A DNA stretch of 64,000 bases from Streptomyces longisporoflavus (GTDB taxonomy: Bacteria; Actinomycetota; Actinomycetes; Streptomycetales; Streptomycetaceae). The notes under the pieces were generated by a model that was given only the letters and a program-made list of their open reading frames with translations, did not search any database and was not told the origin of the DNA. The translations under genes were made by a program, and so were the position numbers. The stretch lies in NCBI RefSeq assembly GCF_014649775.1, contig NZ_BMTR01000003.1:528167-592166 (forward strand). Reading direction: 5' to 3'. Positions 62,058-64,000 of the stretch are shown here, piece after piece (position 1 is the first letter of the stretch; the number at the start of each line of letters is the position of its first letter).

Positions 62058-63059
62058 TCACTCCCTCTCGCCCGCCGGGCCGCCGGCCGGTGGCCACGGG
62101 ACGTCCGCGAGGAGGGGGAGGACGGAATCTTCCTCGTAGTCGAGGTGGGCGTTGAGCTCGGTCGACATCTCCTCCAGCTCGGCGCGGAAGCGTTGCGGGT
62201 CGGCGATGGCGATGCCGGAGAGGAGGGTGACCAGGTCGTTCTGGATGCGGGCGACCGTGCGGTGTTCCTTGGCAAGGCGGTCGAAGACGTCGCCCAGGTG
62301 CGGGTGGTACTGGGCGATCCCCGGGAACAGGTGCGCGTCCTCGCTGACGTGGTGAAACTCCAGCGCCTGGCAGAAGGCCAGACACCGCTGCCGGATCTGT
62401 AGCCCGAGGCTGGGGGCCGGGGGCTCGCCACCGTCTGCGGCGGGGTGAGCCTCGCCTGCGGCGCGGTGAGTTTCGCGTGCGGCGGAGTGGGCCTCGCGTG
62501 CGGCGAAGTGGGCCTCGACCTCTGCCCTCACCTGCCGCAACTGGTCCCGTAGCCAGGTGTGGACCTCCATGAGCTTGTCGGCGAGGGTACGGATCTCGCG
62601 GGGTGCCACCCAGCCGTCGGGCTCGGCGCGCTCCAGCACGATGACCGGCAGGAGCCGAGTGGTCCGGTCCTGGTACTCGCCGTATCCGGGCTCCTCCCTC
62701 ACGATGTGCGCGAACAACTCGTCACGCCGAGCCCCTTCGGCGGGGACGGCGAGGGCCTCGAACTGCCGGCTGCCGATCTCGACGGTCACCACGGGGTGGG
62801 CGAGGAGGTTGTGGTACCAGTCGGGGTGCCGGGGGCCGCCGAGGTTGGACCCTACGAGCAGGAGCGAGTCGCCGTGGCGGACATAGCCGAGGGGAGAGGT
62901 CCGAGAGGTCCCCGACTTGGCGCCGGTGGTCGTCAGCAGGAGCAGGTTCCCGCCTTCGAAAGGGCCGCCGACTTTGCCGCCGTTGGCACGGAACTCATCG
63001 ATGACGGATTGGTTGAAGGATGCGGGAGCAGGGTTCTCGGACGTGCGGTTCGTGGGCAT
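62058..63059 (-). CDS. deazaflavin-dependent nitroreductase-like / hemerythrin fusion
   Basis: ATG 63059; 333 aa. Residues 10-140 match the Ddn/DUF385 F420-binding family (NGGKVGGPFEGGNLLLLTTTGAKSGTSRTSPLGY, HPDWYHNLLAHPVVTVEIG). A middle segment (about 185-215) repeats EAH-x-AAR-like 7-mers four times. The C-terminal 120 residues are a hemerythrin HHE domain (FCQALEFHHVSEDAHLFP, LAKEHRTVARI, LNAHLDYEEDSVLPLL) with the expected His/Glu iron ligands. A redox or oxygen-sensing role is inferred. Confidence 0.88.
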   Translation of the reverse strand: MPTNRTSENPAPASFNQSVIDEFRANGGKVGGPFEGGNLLLLTTTGAKSGTSRTSPLGYVRHGDSLLLVGSNLGGPRHPDWYHNLLAHPVVTVEIGSRQFEALAVPAEGARRDELFAHIVREEPGYGEYQDRTTRLLPVIVLERAEPDGWVAPREIRTLADKLMEVHTWLRDQLRQVRAEVEAHFAAREAHSAARETHRAAGEAHPAADGGEPPAPSLGLQIRQRCLAFCQALEFHHVSEDAHLFPGIAQYHPHLGDVFDRLAKEHRTVARIQNDLVTLLSGIAIADPQRFRAELEEMSTELNAHLDYEEDSVLPLLADVPWPPAGGPAGERE

Positions 63060-63400
63060 ACGGGTTCTGCGTCTCCGGGAGATGTGGGCATGCCGTCCGT
63101 GCGGCAATGCTGCCGGGGCGTGTGAAGTCGTGAAGTCGTGAAGTGTGAGAGGGAATGACGTGCGGAGGTAGGCGCTACGTCATGTCCAGGGCGCGGAGTA
63201 TGAACTCATGGCGTATCCCTTGGTGAAGGGTGCTCGCCCGATCGCCGACCGGCCCACTGCTCATTGGCCGGCGCCACGCGGCACCGCCCCTATTACAAGC
63301 ATCGGGCGTTCGCCTGTCAACGCAGACGTTCGATCACGCCGCTGCCGGCGTCGGCAGAAATCCCGGAGCGCCTTTCATGGCCGCGGGCTAGCGTTCGGCC
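63060..63400. other. 341-bp intergenic region, no gene
   Basis: It contains three tandem tgaagtcg-like units near 63121-63145 and a hairpin ctgccg-gcgt-cggcag (63342-63357). TAGCGT (63389-63394) could be the -10 for a leaderless start at 63401. No coding potential that I would defend. Confidence 0.4.
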
Positions 63401-63919
63401 ATGCCCGAACTCCAACGCCTGCGGCCCGACCATGCTCCCGCCCTGCTCGCTTTCGAGCGCGAGAACCGGGAGTACTTCGCGAAGTCCGTCCCTGACCGAG
63501 GCGACGCGTACTTCGCCGAGTTCGACGCGCGGCACGCGGCGCTGCTGGCCGAACAGGGTGCTGGGTTGTGCCACTTCCACGTCCTGGTGGACGGGGACGG
63601 GGCTGTCGTCGGGCGGGTCAATCTCGTCGACGTGGCGGACGGCGAGGCCGAGCTCGGCTATCGCATCGCCGAGGGCGCGACGGGGCGCGGGCTCGCCACG
63701 GCTGCGGTACGGCAGTTGTGCGGGGTCGCTGCTGCGGAGTACGGGCTCACTGCTCTGCGGGCGGCGACGTACGCGGACAACGCGGGGTCGCGGGCGGTGC
63801 TTGAGCGTGCGGGGTTCACGCTGACGGGCGTGGAGCCGCTACTGCCCGAGGGGCGGTCGGAGGCCCACTACTTCCGGGAGCTCCGCAGCTTCCGGCCGGG
63901 CGGCGCTGACGGGCGTTGA
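63401..63919 (+). CDS. GNAT family N-acetyltransferase (RimJ/RimL type)
   Basis: ATG 63401; 172 aa. The acetyl-CoA-binding motif A is ELGYRIAEGATGRGLATAAVRQLC (Q/RxxGxG/A as GATGRG), with the C-terminal ATYADNAGSRAVLERAGFTLTG typical of RimJ/RimL-like enzymes. There is no Shine-Dalgarno-like sequence upstream, so it may be leaderless. The acceptor is unknown: a protein N-terminus or a small amine. Confidence 0.9.
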   Translation: MPELQRLRPDHAPALLAFERENREYFAKSVPDRGDAYFAEFDARHAALLAEQGAGLCHFHVLVDGDGAVVGRVNLVDVADGEAELGYRIAEGATGRGLATAAVRQLCGVAAAEYGLTALRAATYADNAGSRAVLERAGFTLTGVEPLLPEGRSEAHYFRELRSFRPGGADGR

Positions 63920-64000
63920 GGCTCGGGGAGGGCGGGGGGTCATGTCCCGCTGGGTGGTGTAGTCACGGCGGCTGTTTTGCTTCCGGTTGTGGGGGCGATC

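Overview
The window is a stretch of Streptomyces chromosome. The evidence is very high GC with strong third-position GC bias, frequent GTG starts, ATGA/GTGA translational coupling, and a housekeeping gene set and order typical of the genus: comEC - holA - rpsT - lepA - acyl-CoA ligase - hemW - hrcA - dnaJ2 - rsmE - HIT - phoH - ybeY - corC-like - era - leuA. The left edge cuts into comEC. The right edge lies just beyond an acetyltransferase gene. I see no prophage, IS element, CRISPR array, rRNA or tRNA.

Layout. 1-10.2 kb: truncated comEC, a striking 8-bp tandem array, a YceI-domain protein, a small conserved ORF, holA, rpsT, lepA and a long-chain acyl-CoA ligase. 10.2-17.2 kb: a signalling cluster with a poly-HAMP hybrid histidine kinase, a stand-alone receiver protein and a divergent anti-sigma-type ATPase/SpoIIE phosphatase. 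17.2-25 kb: hemW, a DUF3097 gene and a metallo-hydrolase, then the heat-shock pair hrcA-dnaJ2 behind a perfect CIRCE operator, a nitronate monooxygenase coupled to rsmE, and a VOC protein. 25-34 kb: a lipoprotein, a tricorn-type protease, HIT, RNase Z and adenosine/adenine deaminase genes, a macrolide-type glycosyltransferase behind a structured leader with a short upstream ORF, and a PfkB kinase. 34-41 kb: phoH-ybeY-corC-yjbR, a cytidine-deaminase-like gene, amtB-glnK with a GlnR-type box, and era. 41-45 kb: a coupled beta-glucosidase/MFS pair and an M4 protease next to an emfourin-type inhibitor. 45-52.4 kb: leuA behind a Leu-codon leader peptide, a TerB-like protein, an MMPL transporter and a NarL-type two-component pair. 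52.6-62 kb: a five-gene family-5 solute uptake operon (permease and ATPase fused) ending in a DHDPS-family aldolase, opposite a FadR-type regulator coupled to a GH42 beta-galactosidase. 62-64 kb: a nitroreductase/hemerythrin fusion and a GNAT acetyltransferase.

The most interesting non-coding signals are the extended hairpin leader before the glycosyltransferase, which looks like a translation-coupled attenuator; the 32-unit 8-bp array; the 11-bp-phased GlnR-like box of amtB-glnK; the leucine attenuator of leuA; and a family of composite palindromic intergenic elements placed mainly between convergent genes. All functions are read from sequence motifs and family knowledge. No search was run.
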